The notes beneath the pieces were generated by a model, which worked only from the letters and a program-made list of their open reading frames with translations, made no database searches and was not told the origin of the DNA. A stretch of 64,000 nucleotides of DNA from Hyunsoonleella jejuensis (GTDB lineage: Bacteria > Bacteroidota > Bacteroidia > Flavobacteriales > Flavobacteriaceae): assembly GCF_900111025.1 (NCBI RefSeq), contig NZ_FOFN01000001.1, forward strand, positions 310,001 through 374,000, read 5' to 3'. The translations under genes and the position numbers were made by a program. Positions 27,636 through 35,913 of the stretch are shown in pieces; position 1 is the stretch's first letter, and every line of letters begins with the position of its first letter.

Positions 27636-30600
27636 ATGTATTTAAACTGTCACACATACTACAGCTTGCGCTATGGCACTATTAAGCCCGAAAAACTGCT
27701 CGCCATTGCCTCAAAAAATGGGGTACAGACATTGGCATTGACCGATATTAACAATACATCGGTATGTTTAGATTTTGTGCGGCTTTCTGAAAAGTATGAT
27801 GTAAAACCTGTATTGGGTATTGATTTTAGAAATGGTGCACAACAACAATTTGTGCTATTGGCAAAAAACAATGAAGGATTTCAGAATATAAACAGTTACT
27901 TATCGCAATTTCTACACAACCATAATCTCGACATCCCTGAAAAAGCACCTGAGCTAGAGCACACGTATGTTATTTACCCTTATCAACATCATAAAAATTT
28001 CAACCTAAAAGCACATGAGTTTTTGGGTATTGCACCAGAGGACCTCAATAAACTTAAATTCTCGAAATGGAATAACTTCCGCAGTAAATTAGTAGTCCTA
28101 AAAACCGTTTCTTTTGAAACAAAAAAGGACTTTAACACGCACCGCTTGTTACGCGCCATTGATAATAATACCTTACTGAGCAAACTTCCTAAAAGCGAAG
28201 AAGGCAAACCCACAGATAGAATGTTGCCTTATGATGAACTGTGTGAAACCTACCAAGAATTTCCAGAGCTTTTGGAGAATACCTCAGCTATTTTAAACAA
28301 TTGCTCGATTACATTCGATTTTTCCCAAAGCACTCCAAACAACCAAAAATCGTTTACCAAAAGTGAGGATTCCGATTATAAATTATTGAAAAAACTAACT
28401 TATGAAGGACTAGCATATCGTTATGAGATCCTTAACGACACCATTTATAACCGTATAAAAAAGGAATTAAAAATCATTAAGAGTCAGAATTTTGTATCCT
28501 ACTTTTTAATTAATCATCATATTTTAGAATATGCCCGAAGCAAGGGTTATTATTACGTTGGTCGTGGTAGTGGTGCCAATAGTATCGTAGCTTACTTATT
28601 GAGAATTACGGATGTGGACCCCATAGAATTAGACCTGTATTTTGAACGTTTTATTAATCTATACCGAAAAAATCCACCCGATTTTGATATTGATTTTTCA
28701 TGGACCGATAGGGACGATATTACCGATTTCATTTTTAAAACCTTTAGGCATACAGCACTTTTAACAGTGTATAATACCTTTAAATTTAAGGCCTCGGTGC
28801 GCGAATTGGGAAAAGTTTTTGGGTTGCCAAAAGCCGAAATGGATGTGCTTACCCGAGGGCGTTACAACATAAATGCTTTGGATAAGCTGTCGCGCTTGGT
28901 CTTAACCTATAGTGAGTACATTCAAGGATTCCCCAATTACCTGGGTATTCATGCCAGTGGCATTATCATTTCAGAAAAACCCATACATTATTATACCGCC
29001 ACATTTTTGCCCCCAAAAGGCTATGCCACTACGCATTTTGATATGGTTGTTGCTGAGGATATCGGACTTTACAAATTCGATATCCTTAGTCAGCGGGGTT
29101 TGGGCAAAATAAAGGACGCCGTTGAAATTGTAGCGTATAATCATCCTGAAAAACCACCTATTGATATTCACGACATCAAACGTTTTAAACAGGACGAGCG
29201 CATCAAATATTTATTGCGAAATGCAAAAGCTATTGGCTGCTTTTACGTAGAATCTCCCGCGATGCGCATGTTACTGAAAAAATTACAGGTAGATGATTAT
29301 TTAGGTTTAGTGGCAGCAAGCTCTATTATCCGCCCCGGCGTTGCCAAATCCGGCATGATGCGTGAGTATATTTTAAGGCATCGCTATCCTGAGCGCATTA
29401 AAAAAGCCCATCCTGTTTTATTGAATATTATGCCAGAAACCTATGGTGTAATGGTTTATCAAGAAGATGTGATTAAGGTTGCCCATATTTTTGGAGGGTT
29501 GGATTTGGGGCAAGCCGATAAACTGCGCCGTGGTATGTCGGGGAAATTTCGTTCTCGTGAAGAGTTTTTAGCTGTAAAACAACAGTTTTTTGATAATTGC
29601 AAAAAAAGCGGAAAACCCGAAGCACTTACCGCAGAAGTATGGCGACAAACTGAGAGTTTTGCAGGGTATGCCTTTGCAAAAGGGCATTCAGCATCATACG
29701 CTGTGGAGAGCTACCAAAGTTTATTTTTAAAAGCCTACTATCCGTTAGAGTATATGGTGGCTACCATTAATAATTTTGGAGGGTTTTACAGAACTGAATT
29801 GTATGTTCACGAAGCCAGAATGCACGGTGGTATGATAGAAGCACCTTGTATCAATACTAGTTTTAATCAAGCAATTATTAAGGACAAAACCATTTATTTA
29901 GGCTTTATGTTTTTACACGCTTTAGAAGCTAGGACCATTAAAAATTTACTTGAAGAACGTTGCCAAAATGGAGTATTCAAAAGTCTGGATGATTTTATAG
30001 ACCGTGTACCTATTTCTGTTGAACAGATTTCTATTCTTATAAAAATTAACGCTTTTAGGTTTACGGGGGTCAATAAACGGGAATTGCTTTGGGAGGCCCA
30101 CTTAAAGATTAGTAAAACCACTTTTGAAACACATATTAATACATTGTTTGAAACTGAAAAAATCAATTATAAAACGCCCGAACTACCAAGTACAGCCTTA
30201 GAAAATGCCTTTGATGAAATAGAACTTTTAGGATTCCCACTATGTAATCCCTTTAAGCTTTTAGAAAAACCGTTTGAGACCAAACTGAAAGCCACTGATT
30301 TACCCAACCATATTGGAAAAACAATATCTATTAAAGGCTATTTAATTACCACAAAAAACACCTCTACCTCAAATGGCAAACGGATGTATTTTGGAACTTT
30401 TTTGGATTATGATGGTAATTTTATAGATTCTGTCCATTTCCCACCAATTGCAGCAAAGTATCCATTTACGGGAAAAGGGATTTATGAGATTATAGGAAAG
30501 GTAATATCGGAGTTTGATTGTATTAATATAGAGGTTTCTAAACTAGAACGTTTGACAATTATTGAAGACCCTCGTTATAAAATTGATTCCAATAATCCCA

Positions 30601-30650
30601 CATTTCAAAAGAAAAGAAGTTTTGAAGACCTAAAAATGCATTATGGTTAA
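27636..30650 (+). CDS. DnaE-like error-prone DNA polymerase III alpha subunit
   Basis: The 1004-residue C-family polymerase is shorter than replicative DnaE (about 1160-1450). It has an N-terminal PHP domain, the catalytic PPDFDIDF motif (about residues 347-354), a further aspartate in GLYKFDILSQRGLG, HASGIII, QEDVIKVAHIFGG with LRRGMSGK, FAGYAFAKGHSASYAVESYQ, and a C-terminal OB domain (TISIKGYLITTKN). The PHP metal site is degraded: the usual HxH start reads NCH and the TDHD motif reads TDIN, so no PHP exonuclease proofreading is expected. Its stop overlaps the dinB start by 8 bases. With the neighbouring repressor and Y-family polymerase this looks like a counterpart of the DnaE2/ImuC mutagenesis polymerase. 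Its chromosomal replicative paralogue is not in the window. Confidence 0.9.
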   Translation: MYLNCHTYYSLRYGTIKPEKLLAIASKNGVQTLALTDINNTSVCLDFVRLSEKYDVKPVLGIDFRNGAQQQFVLLAKNNEGFQNINSYLSQFLHNHNLDIPEKAPELEHTYVIYPYQHHKNFNLKAHEFLGIAPEDLNKLKFSKWNNFRSKLVVLKTVSFETKKDFNTHRLLRAIDNNTLLSKLPKSEEGKPTDRMLPYDELCETYQEFPELLENTSAILNNCSITFDFSQSTPNNQKSFTKSEDSDYKLLKKLTYEGLAYRYEILNDTIYNRIKKELKIIKSQNFVSYFLINHHILEYARSKGYYYVGRGSGANSIVAYLLRITDVDPIELDLYFERFINLYRKNPPDFDIDFSWTDRDDITDFIFKTFRHTALLTVYNTFKFKASVRELGKVFGLPKAEMDVLTRGRYNINALDKLSRLVLTYSEYIQGFPNYLGIHASGIIISEKPIHYYTATFLPPKGYATTHFDMVVAEDIGLYKFDILSQRGLGKIKDAVEIVAYNHPEKPPIDIHDIKRFKQDERIKYLLRNAKAIGCFYVESPAMRMLLKKLQVDDYLGLVAASSIIRPGVAKSGMMREYILRHRYPERIKKAHPVLLNIMPETYGVMVYQEDVIKVAHIFGGLDLGQADKLRRGMSGKFRSREEFLAVKQQFFDNCKKSGKPEALTAEVWRQTESFAGYAFAKGHSASYAVESYQSLFLKAYYPLEYMVATINNFGGFYRTELYVHEARMHGGMIEAPCINTSFNQAIIKDKTIYLGFMFLHALEARTIKNLLEERCQNGVFKSLDDFIDRVPISVEQISILIKINAFRFTGVNKRELLWEAHLKISKTTFETHINTLFETEKINYKTPELPSTALENAFDEIELLGFPLCNPFKLLEKPFETKLKATDLPNHIGKTISIKGYLITTKNTSTSNGKRMYFGTFLDYDGNFIDSVHFPPIAAKYPFTGKGIYEIIGKVISEFDCINIEVSKLERLTIIEDPRYKIDSNNPTFQKKRSFEDLKMHYG

Positions 30651-31860
30651 CGATCGTTCTATTGTACACATGGATTTAGATACATTTTTTGTATCCTGTG
30701 AACGCTTACTCGATAGCCGCCTTAACGGAAAACCTATTCTTATTGGTGGCACAAGCGACCGTGGTGTGGTAGCTTCCTGTAGCTACGAAGCACGCAAATT
30801 TGGCATCCACTCTGCTATGCCCATGCGAATGGCGAAGCAACTTTGTCCAGAAGCAATTGTACTTAGAGGGAATTCTGGTATCTACACGAAGTTTTCGCAG
30901 AACGTTACCGAAGTTATAAAAGACAGTGTTCCGCTTTACGAAAAAACATCTATTGACGAGTTTTATTTGGACCTCACGGGAATGGATAAATTTTTTGGTT
31001 GCCATAAACTCGCCTCCGAACTACGGCAACGTATCATAAGGGAGACTGGACTACCTATTTCCTTTGGATTGTCTATTAATAAAACCGTTTCAAAAATTGC
31101 TACAGGCGAAGCAAAACCCAACAACCAAATACGCGTACTAAAAGGTACAGAAAAGCCATTTTTAGCGCCACTTTCGGTAAAAAAAATCCCCATGGTGGGG
31201 AATGTTACCTATAAATCCTTATGTGATTTAGGCATCAAACGTATAAAAACGGTACAGGACATGCCCATGCAGCTCATGCATCGGGTATTGGGAAAAAACG
31301 GTTTGAGCATTTGGAAAAAAGCCAGCGGTATCGATAACAGCCCCGTTATACAATACCATGAACGTAAATCTATTTCCACAGAACGCACATTTAATAAAGA
31401 TACTACCGATGTTACAAAACTAAGGGGCATCATCATCGCTATGGCCGAAAATTTGGCGTACCAGTTACGTCGTGGCAATAAATTAACAGCTTGCATTACC
31501 TTTAAAATAAGGTATTCTGATTTTCAAACCTATACCCAGCAACAACGCATTCCATACAGTGCACTGGACCAAAACATTATTCCTGTGGTTTTAGATTTGT
31601 TTAAAAAACTATACAACAGGCGATTATTAGTACGACTTATTGGTGTAAAGTTTAGTCATTTAGTTGAAGGCGGCCATCAAATTAATCTCTTTGAAGACAA
31701 TGAAAAGCATTTGCACCTAAGTATGGCCATCGATAAAATGCGGGAACGTTACGGAGACAGGGCAGTAATTAATGCGGCAGGAATGGAAGCCAAAAGTATT
31801 AGCCGATGGAACCCGTTTACTGGGGAACCACCACCACTTTTAGCGAATAGGCGGCAGTAA
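30643..31860 (+). CDS. Y-family DNA polymerase (Pol IV/V-like)
   Basis: The 405-residue protein keeps the catalytic residues of a Y-family polymerase: IVHMDLDTFFVSCE at the start (Asp11) and TSIDEFYLDLTG (Asp105, Glu106). The palm, thumb (GNVTYKSLCDLGIKRIKTVQDM) and little-finger regions are complete. Near the C-terminus QINLF (346-350) is a good beta-clamp-binding motif. It should bypass DNA lesions. It is cotranscribed with, and translationally coupled to, the DnaE-like gene. Unlike ImuB of the proteobacterial cassette, its active site is intact. No imuA/sulA-like gene is present. Confidence 0.92.
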   Translation: MVNDRSIVHMDLDTFFVSCERLLDSRLNGKPILIGGTSDRGVVASCSYEARKFGIHSAMPMRMAKQLCPEAIVLRGNSGIYTKFSQNVTEVIKDSVPLYEKTSIDEFYLDLTGMDKFFGCHKLASELRQRIIRETGLPISFGLSINKTVSKIATGEAKPNNQIRVLKGTEKPFLAPLSVKKIPMVGNVTYKSLCDLGIKRIKTVQDMPMQLMHRVLGKNGLSIWKKASGIDNSPVIQYHERKSISTERTFNKDTTDVTKLRGIIIAMAENLAYQLRRGNKLTACITFKIRYSDFQTYTQQQRIPYSALDQNIIPVVLDLFKKLYNRRLLVRLIGVKFSHLVEGGHQINLFEDNEKHLHLSMAIDKMRERYGDRAVINAAGMEAKSISRWNPFTGEPPPLLANRRQ

Positions 31861-31992
31861 ACAGTTTTAACTTTTATAGTTCCAATCATGAATGAAATTG
31901 ATTTGCTTGATGCAACAAAAAGAGACACCACAAGCGGATAGACAAAAAACCCTCAAAAGAAAAAGATAAAATAATATATGTGCAATAGTACC

Positions 31993-32433
31993 TTAAAACA
32001 ACTTCCCCTTTTCCATAATCTTAAAGCCAGTACGTTTATAAAACACGCGCTTTCCATTGGCGCAAAATGTGTAATTCCCACTTGCTTTTTTTTCAAAAGC
32101 AGATAACAGCACCACGTCGTCTACCGTACAATCATAATCTTTCGCTACCTTCGTTTTTATATGGCTAATCGTAGCTCTACCTTTTTTAAGTTGCGCTTGC
32201 ACTTTACCATTTAGTTTTGGTTCTTTAAAATCCTTGGGGAGGTCACATGTTTTATCAGTAGTTTTTGGTGTTACTATTTTTTCGTCCGAGGGTTTTTCTA
32301 AATCAATATATTCCCAAGTAAAATCTGCTTTAAGCAGTACACGACGGCCATCATCGGTTTTTACTATGTGATTGTCTTGTGAAAAACCAATGGAAGAAAC
32401 GAGTAACAGAAGAAAAAAAACAAATGATTTCAT
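31993..32433 (-). CDS. Secreted DUF3157-like protein
   Basis: About 146 residues, starting with a signal peptide (MKSFVFFLLLLVSSIGFSQ). The body begins HIVKTDDGRRVLLKADFTWEYID, the hallmark of small Bacteroidota DUF3157-type proteins. Two cysteines (CDLP, FCANGK) and a basic C-terminus follow. I chose the ATG at 32433 because it puts the signal peptide at the N-terminus; an in-frame start 11 codons upstream would add a hydrophobic but non-signal-like extension. The role is unknown. The 132-base gap to the polymerase gene on the other strand holds nothing I recognise. Confidence 0.7.
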   Translation of the reverse strand: MKSFVFFLLLLVSSIGFSQDNHIVKTDDGRRVLLKADFTWEYIDLEKPSDEKIVTPKTTDKTCDLPKDFKEPKLNGKVQAQLKKGRATISHIKTKVAKDYDCTVDDVVLLSAFEKKASGNYTFCANGKRVFYKRTGFKIMEKGKLF

Positions 32434-32475
32434 AGCAAAAAATGTAAAGTTGAAAACGTTTCTCAAAAATACAAT

Positions 32476-32682
32476 TTAATCTTCAACATACTCTAAAATA
32501 TCAGCAGGTTGGCAATCCAACGCTTTACAAATAGCTTCTAAAGTTGAAAAGCGAACAGCTTTGGCTTTACCAGATTTTAATATTGATAGATTCGCTTCAG
32601 TGATACCAATAATTTCTGCCAATTCTTTACTTTTCATGTTTCGCTTGGTAAGCATGATGTCTAGGTTTACAATTATTGGCAT
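32476..32682 (-). CDS. Small XRE-family helix-turn-helix regulator
   Basis: The 68-residue protein is a single Cro/CI-type HTH (MKSKELAEIIGITEANLSILKSGKAKAVRFSTLEAICKALDCQPADIL), the short form common next to DUF2975 membrane genes. It is the last gene of a three-gene operon after two DUF2975 proteins, with a 2-base gap. It probably binds the paired dyads upstream of the operon and sets its expression, which is inference from arrangement. Confidence 0.9.
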   Translation of the reverse strand: MPIIVNLDIMLTKRNMKSKELAEIIGITEANLSILKSGKAKAVRFSTLEAICKALDCQPADILEYVED

Positions 32683-32684
32683 AT

Positions 32685-33260
32685 TTATATGGTTAAGTCG
32701 TTTTCTTGTTTTAGATAATGACCTTGTTTTATCAATTGAGAAATAATCATTAAAAAGAGAGATACGATAAATATTGGAAAACCAACTGATACAATAAATA
32801 GAAATAGGTTACTCATAGTAAAACCTAATGCATAACCAAATTCGTAGGTTAGTGTTTTCGAAACGTCTTCAAATGGTTTATAATAAAAAACAATACTAAT
32901 TGTTATCTTAAAGATTAGTAAAATGATTCCGAAAACTAAAAGACCTTTCCCAATTTTAAATAGTTGAATTCCGTTCTCTTCATTAAATATTAAGTTGTTT
33001 GATAAATCTCTAGTTGTCTTTCTAAAAATATTTAGCAAATAGAATAGATAAATCAAGAGAGTAAAACTTAAAATTGATGCAATTATGTAAAATGAATGGT
33101 TAACATCATCGGGAATCTTAATTCCAAGAAAAATTTCTCTTTTAGATTGATTATTAACAACAAAATGATAAAAACCATTCAGTTGCTTTAATGCGAAATA
33201 TATAACCCCAAAAGAAAGAAGAATATTTAACCATTTTAGAGATAAGACTAATTTTTTCAT
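32685..33260 (-). CDS. DUF2975 family membrane protein (second copy)
   Basis: The 191-residue protein has four membrane segments (about 8-26, 55-75, 105-125, 150-175) in the DUF2975 layout, with a conserved IGKGLLVFGIIL helix and a final LIKQGHYLKQENDLTI. The C-terminal ENDLTI is identical to that of the upstream neighbour, showing that the two are paralogues. DUF2975 proteins are usually encoded with a small XRE regulator, as here. Their function is unknown; a membrane sensor that modulates the regulator is one guess. Confidence 0.85.
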   Translation of the reverse strand: MKKLVLSLKWLNILLSFGVIYFALKQLNGFYHFVVNNQSKREIFLGIKIPDDVNHSFYIIASILSFTLLIYLFYLLNIFRKTTRDLSNNLIFNEENGIQLFKIGKGLLVFGIILLIFKITISIVFYYKPFEDVSKTLTYEFGYALGFTMSNLFLFIVSVGFPIFIVSLFLMIISQLIKQGHYLKQENDLTI

Positions 33261-33262
33261 AA

Positions 33263-33766
33263 TTAAATTGTTAAATCGTTTTCTTCTTGTGTTTTTCTTG
33301 CCTTTGTAAAAACTTCACTTAAAAACATAAAAAACAGACCAATTATTATAGGCGTAATTAAAGAAAAATCTATTCCAAACCTAATATCTCCCAATAGTAG
33401 TAACCTTATAACGAATTTAAAAACCGCATAGGAAACTCCACAAATTAATATAAGCTTGCCTCCCATTTTAAAATTTTCAGTTATCAATTCAGAAAAATAG
33501 TTGCCTTCAGATAACTCTTTTAAAGTTCCCTTTAATAAATAAATAGCCCTAACAAACAGTATATAAATAACAACTAGTACCGCTGTAATAACTATCAGTT
33601 TTTGAGTACTTAAGCTTGAAGTATTATACCCTTCAATAACTTTTAAATCGACCGTTTCACCCTGCTGGAATATAGTTACAATGAAAATAACTATTCCAAC
33701 AAGCACTAATAGCAATAAATAATAATAAATGTTTATTAGTTTTCTTAAAACTTCAATAGTGTTCAT
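33263..33766 (-). CDS. DUF2975 family membrane protein (first copy)
   Basis: The 167-residue protein has four membrane segments and ends in QEENDLTI like its downstream paralogue, from which it is separated by 2 bases. It is the first gene of the DUF2975-DUF2975-XRE operon. The N-terminal helix is followed by a periplasmic loop (QQGETVDLKVIEGYNTSSLS), then three further helices. The duplication is old: apart from the tail and general pattern the sequences differ widely. Confidence 0.85.
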   Translation of the reverse strand: MNTIEVLRKLINIYYYLLLLVLVGIVIFIVTIFQQGETVDLKVIEGYNTSSLSTQKLIVITAVLVVIYILFVRAIYLLKGTLKELSEGNYFSELITENFKMGGKLILICGVSYAVFKFVIRLLLLGDIRFGIDFSLITPIIIGLFFMFLSEVFTKARKTQEENDLTI

Positions 33767-33777
33767 TATACATAAAA

Positions 33778-33828
33778 TTATTGTTTAACAATAACAAAAA
33801 TATAAAAAATTATTGAAAAACAATAATT
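33778..33828 (-). promoter_or_regulatory. Promoter with two matching operator dyads for the DUF2975-XRE operon
   Basis: Dyad 1 is TTATTGTT-T-AACAATAA (33778-33794). Dyad 2 is AATTATTG-AAAAA-CAATAATT (33808-33828). Both use the half-site TTATTG, and their centres are 32 bases apart, about three helical turns. The minus-strand -7 box TATTTTTG (33795-33802) lies between them and the -33 TTG (33821-33823) is inside dyad 2, so both sites overlap the promoter. This fits binding by a dimeric XRE protein. Confidence 0.65.
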
Positions 33829-33896
33829 CTTATTTAAAAAGTGTACTTAGATAAACCGCTTATATTATTTATCTTTACCTATATTATATACTATTT

Positions 33897-34328
33897 ATGC
33901 CACAAACCTTCACTACAATTGCCAAATACCAATATTCAAGCGAAGCTCAAATTATAAAAGGTCGCCTGGAGGCTGATGGTATTCAAGTTTTTCTTTCAGA
34001 TAATTTAACTATCGATACCGATCCGTTAGTAAGTAACGCTATTGGTGGTGTGAAGCTTAAAGTATTGACACATCAAGCTTCAGAAGCACAAGACATTTTA
34101 AAATCTATTGAGAAATATTCTGTTGATGATAACGGCAATACTATTATTTGCCCAAATTGTAAAAGCGAAAAAATAGAACTGTTTTCAACTATAAAAAATG
34201 TTAAATCATTTTTTGCATTTATTTTTGCTCTTGTTTTAAACATTTTTGTAAATGTACTTCCGCTTTACGAAAAACACAGATATAAATGTGAAGATTGTAA
34301 TACTGAATTTGATATGAAAAAATCCTAA
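33897..34328 (+). CDS. DUF2007 domain protein with zinc-ribbon cysteines
   Basis: The 143-residue protein starts with a DUF2007 domain (TTIAKYQYSSEAQIIKGRLEADGIQVFL, about 1-75), a small fold found in proposed signal-transducing proteins. CPNC (about residue 85) and CEDC (about 133) look like the two knuckles of a zinc ribbon, but a hydrophobic, probably membrane-spanning segment (about 102-120) lies between them. It is divergent from the DUF2975 operon, sharing a 130-base promoter region. Function is unknown. Confidence 0.8.
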   Translation: MPQTFTTIAKYQYSSEAQIIKGRLEADGIQVFLSDNLTIDTDPLVSNAIGGVKLKVLTHQASEAQDILKSIEKYSVDDNGNTIICPNCKSEKIELFSTIKNVKSFFAFIFALVLNIFVNVLPLYEKHRYKCEDCNTEFDMKKS

Positions 34329-34346
34329 ATATAAAACACCCGAAGG

Positions 34347-35840
34347 CTAACCCAAAGACACAGCTTTATAAGCTTTCTTTAACTTTTTAATTACACGCTC
34401 TATTTCTTCTTCATTTAAATGCCCAAATCCAAAACGAATAGCGCACGTATTTTTATCTTGATAAAGTATCGTTTTTGGAATATATAAATCATTTTTATCA
34501 GCCTCTTCTACTAATTTAATCAATGAAATTTTAGGATTAAACTGCAACCAAATTGCTAATCCTCCAGAAGGTATTTTCCAACTTAAAACCCCTTTAAAGT
34601 TAATTTCTAAACACTTATATAAACAATCGCGTCGTTCCTTGTAGGTAATAATGTTTTTTTTCATGAGACGATATATTTCGCCTTCAGAAATTAGCTCCGT
34701 AAGCATTTGTTCTTGAATAACATCGCCTTGTCTATCTAGTAGTTGCAAATAGTTTTTTGCTTCAGAAATTAAATTCTCGGGAGCTACAACAAATCCCGTT
34801 TGAAAACTAGGAAATAACGATTGCCCAAACTTTCCTAAATAAATTACCACGCCATTTGCATCGGCACTAGCCATAGGCAACATTGCCGAACCATTAAATT
34901 GAAAATCGTAATCATAATCATCTTCAATTATCGCAAACTCGTACGCTTTTGCCAATTCTAATAATTCCAGCCTTCTTTCGGCACTTAAGGTTTGCGTGGT
35001 TGGATAATGCCTATGCGCACAAACATACACACTTCGAATACTGCCCTTAACAAAATGTCTCTTAATGTATTGAACATCCAAACCATTGGCATCAACAGGA
35101 ACCGTTTTTATAGCGGCGCCCGCTTGTTGAAAAATCATATTAGCCGCGTAATTACTAAGATTACCCACCAAAACCACATCACCCTGCTTGACTAATAGCT
35201 GTGAAACAATATAAAGACTCATTTCGGTACTTCGCGTACTAATTAAATTATAGGGCTTGATATGAAATCCTCTTGTCGCATTCAAGTAATTACAAAGCTG
35301 TGTTTCAAAAGTAGAGACATATTGTGGAGTTGTATTCCATTTAGAAACTAAAGACTTGCGTTTCATTACAGCACTATACCATCTAGAAAACTCATGCACG
35401 GGATGTAATCTTAAATCTGGTTTGCCATCATTTATGCTATATCGCGCCTTGGTAGCCTGTGATGTAGAGGCCAAATTAAGTGATGACTGAAAAGGAAATC
35501 CTGTTTGTTTAGAATACGCATAAGCTTGTTTTACGTGATGGGAAGTCGCTTTAATGGCTACTGTTGTTTGTTCTGGCACCAACACGAATGTGCCCTTGTT
35601 TGGGATAATTTCTACCCAACCTTGAGATGCCAATTCATCGTAAACCGCTACAACCGTATTACGATGAATATGTAATGTCTTACTTAAAACCCTAGAACCA
35701 GGCAATACTACCCCTTTTTGTAAATACCCACGCTGAATCGCATTAATAACCTGTTGTGCTATCTGTATATAAACAGGTTTGGTATCTGATTTATCAAAAT
35801 GAATTAACTGCTCTAAAATGTCAACAACCGGACTATTCAT
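34347..35840 (-). CDS. MocR-type GntR regulator with aminotransferase-like domain, PLP lysine missing
   Basis: The 497-residue protein has an N-terminal GntR winged helix (KPVYIQIAQQVINAIQRGYL, then LPGSRVLSKTLHIHRNTVVAVYDEL) joined to a fold-type I aminotransferase domain (about 120-497; EDDYDYDF, CAIRFGFGHL). In MocR proteins the lysine that binds pyridoxal phosphate sits in a motif like YLGTFSKTL. Here the motif reads YLGKFGQSL, with Gln340 in place of lysine. The usual GDVVLVEDPGYP is also changed to GDVVLVGNLSNYA. It probably cannot hold PLP covalently and may sense another ligand. It is divergent from a TonB receptor, the usual arrangement of a MocR regulator and its target. Confidence 0.88.
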   Translation of the reverse strand: MNSPVVDILEQLIHFDKSDTKPVYIQIAQQVINAIQRGYLQKGVVLPGSRVLSKTLHIHRNTVVAVYDELASQGWVEIIPNKGTFVLVPEQTTVAIKATSHHVKQAYAYSKQTGFPFQSSLNLASTSQATKARYSINDGKPDLRLHPVHEFSRWYSAVMKRKSLVSKWNTTPQYVSTFETQLCNYLNATRGFHIKPYNLISTRSTEMSLYIVSQLLVKQGDVVLVGNLSNYAANMIFQQAGAAIKTVPVDANGLDVQYIKRHFVKGSIRSVYVCAHRHYPTTQTLSAERRLELLELAKAYEFAIIEDDYDYDFQFNGSAMLPMASADANGVVIYLGKFGQSLFPSFQTGFVVAPENLISEAKNYLQLLDRQGDVIQEQMLTELISEGEIYRLMKKNIITYKERRDCLYKCLEINFKGVLSWKIPSGGLAIWLQFNPKISLIKLVEEADKNDLYIPKTILYQDKNTCAIRFGFGHLNEEEIERVIKKLKKAYKAVSLG

Positions 35841-35873
35841 TGTTTTAAAACTGGACTATTTAAATCGTCCGGA
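35828..35873. promoter_or_regulatory. Direct repeats between the MocR-like gene and the TonB receptor
   Basis: CCGGACTATT (35828-35837) and CTGGACTATT (35851-35860) are direct repeats exactly 23 bases apart, and an inverted GTCCGG follows at 35868-35873. MocR regulators commonly bind two direct repeats about two helical turns apart. The first repeat overlaps the regulator's own first codons. Confidence 0.5.
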
Positions 35874-35913
35874 AAGTTACGATTTTTGCAGCGTTTTTAA
35901 ATCATACATTTTT

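Noticed and set aside
31861-31992. A third gene of the polymerase operon after the Y-family polymerase
   Set aside because: No open frame or hairpin of note in these 132 bases; the next gene is on the other strand.
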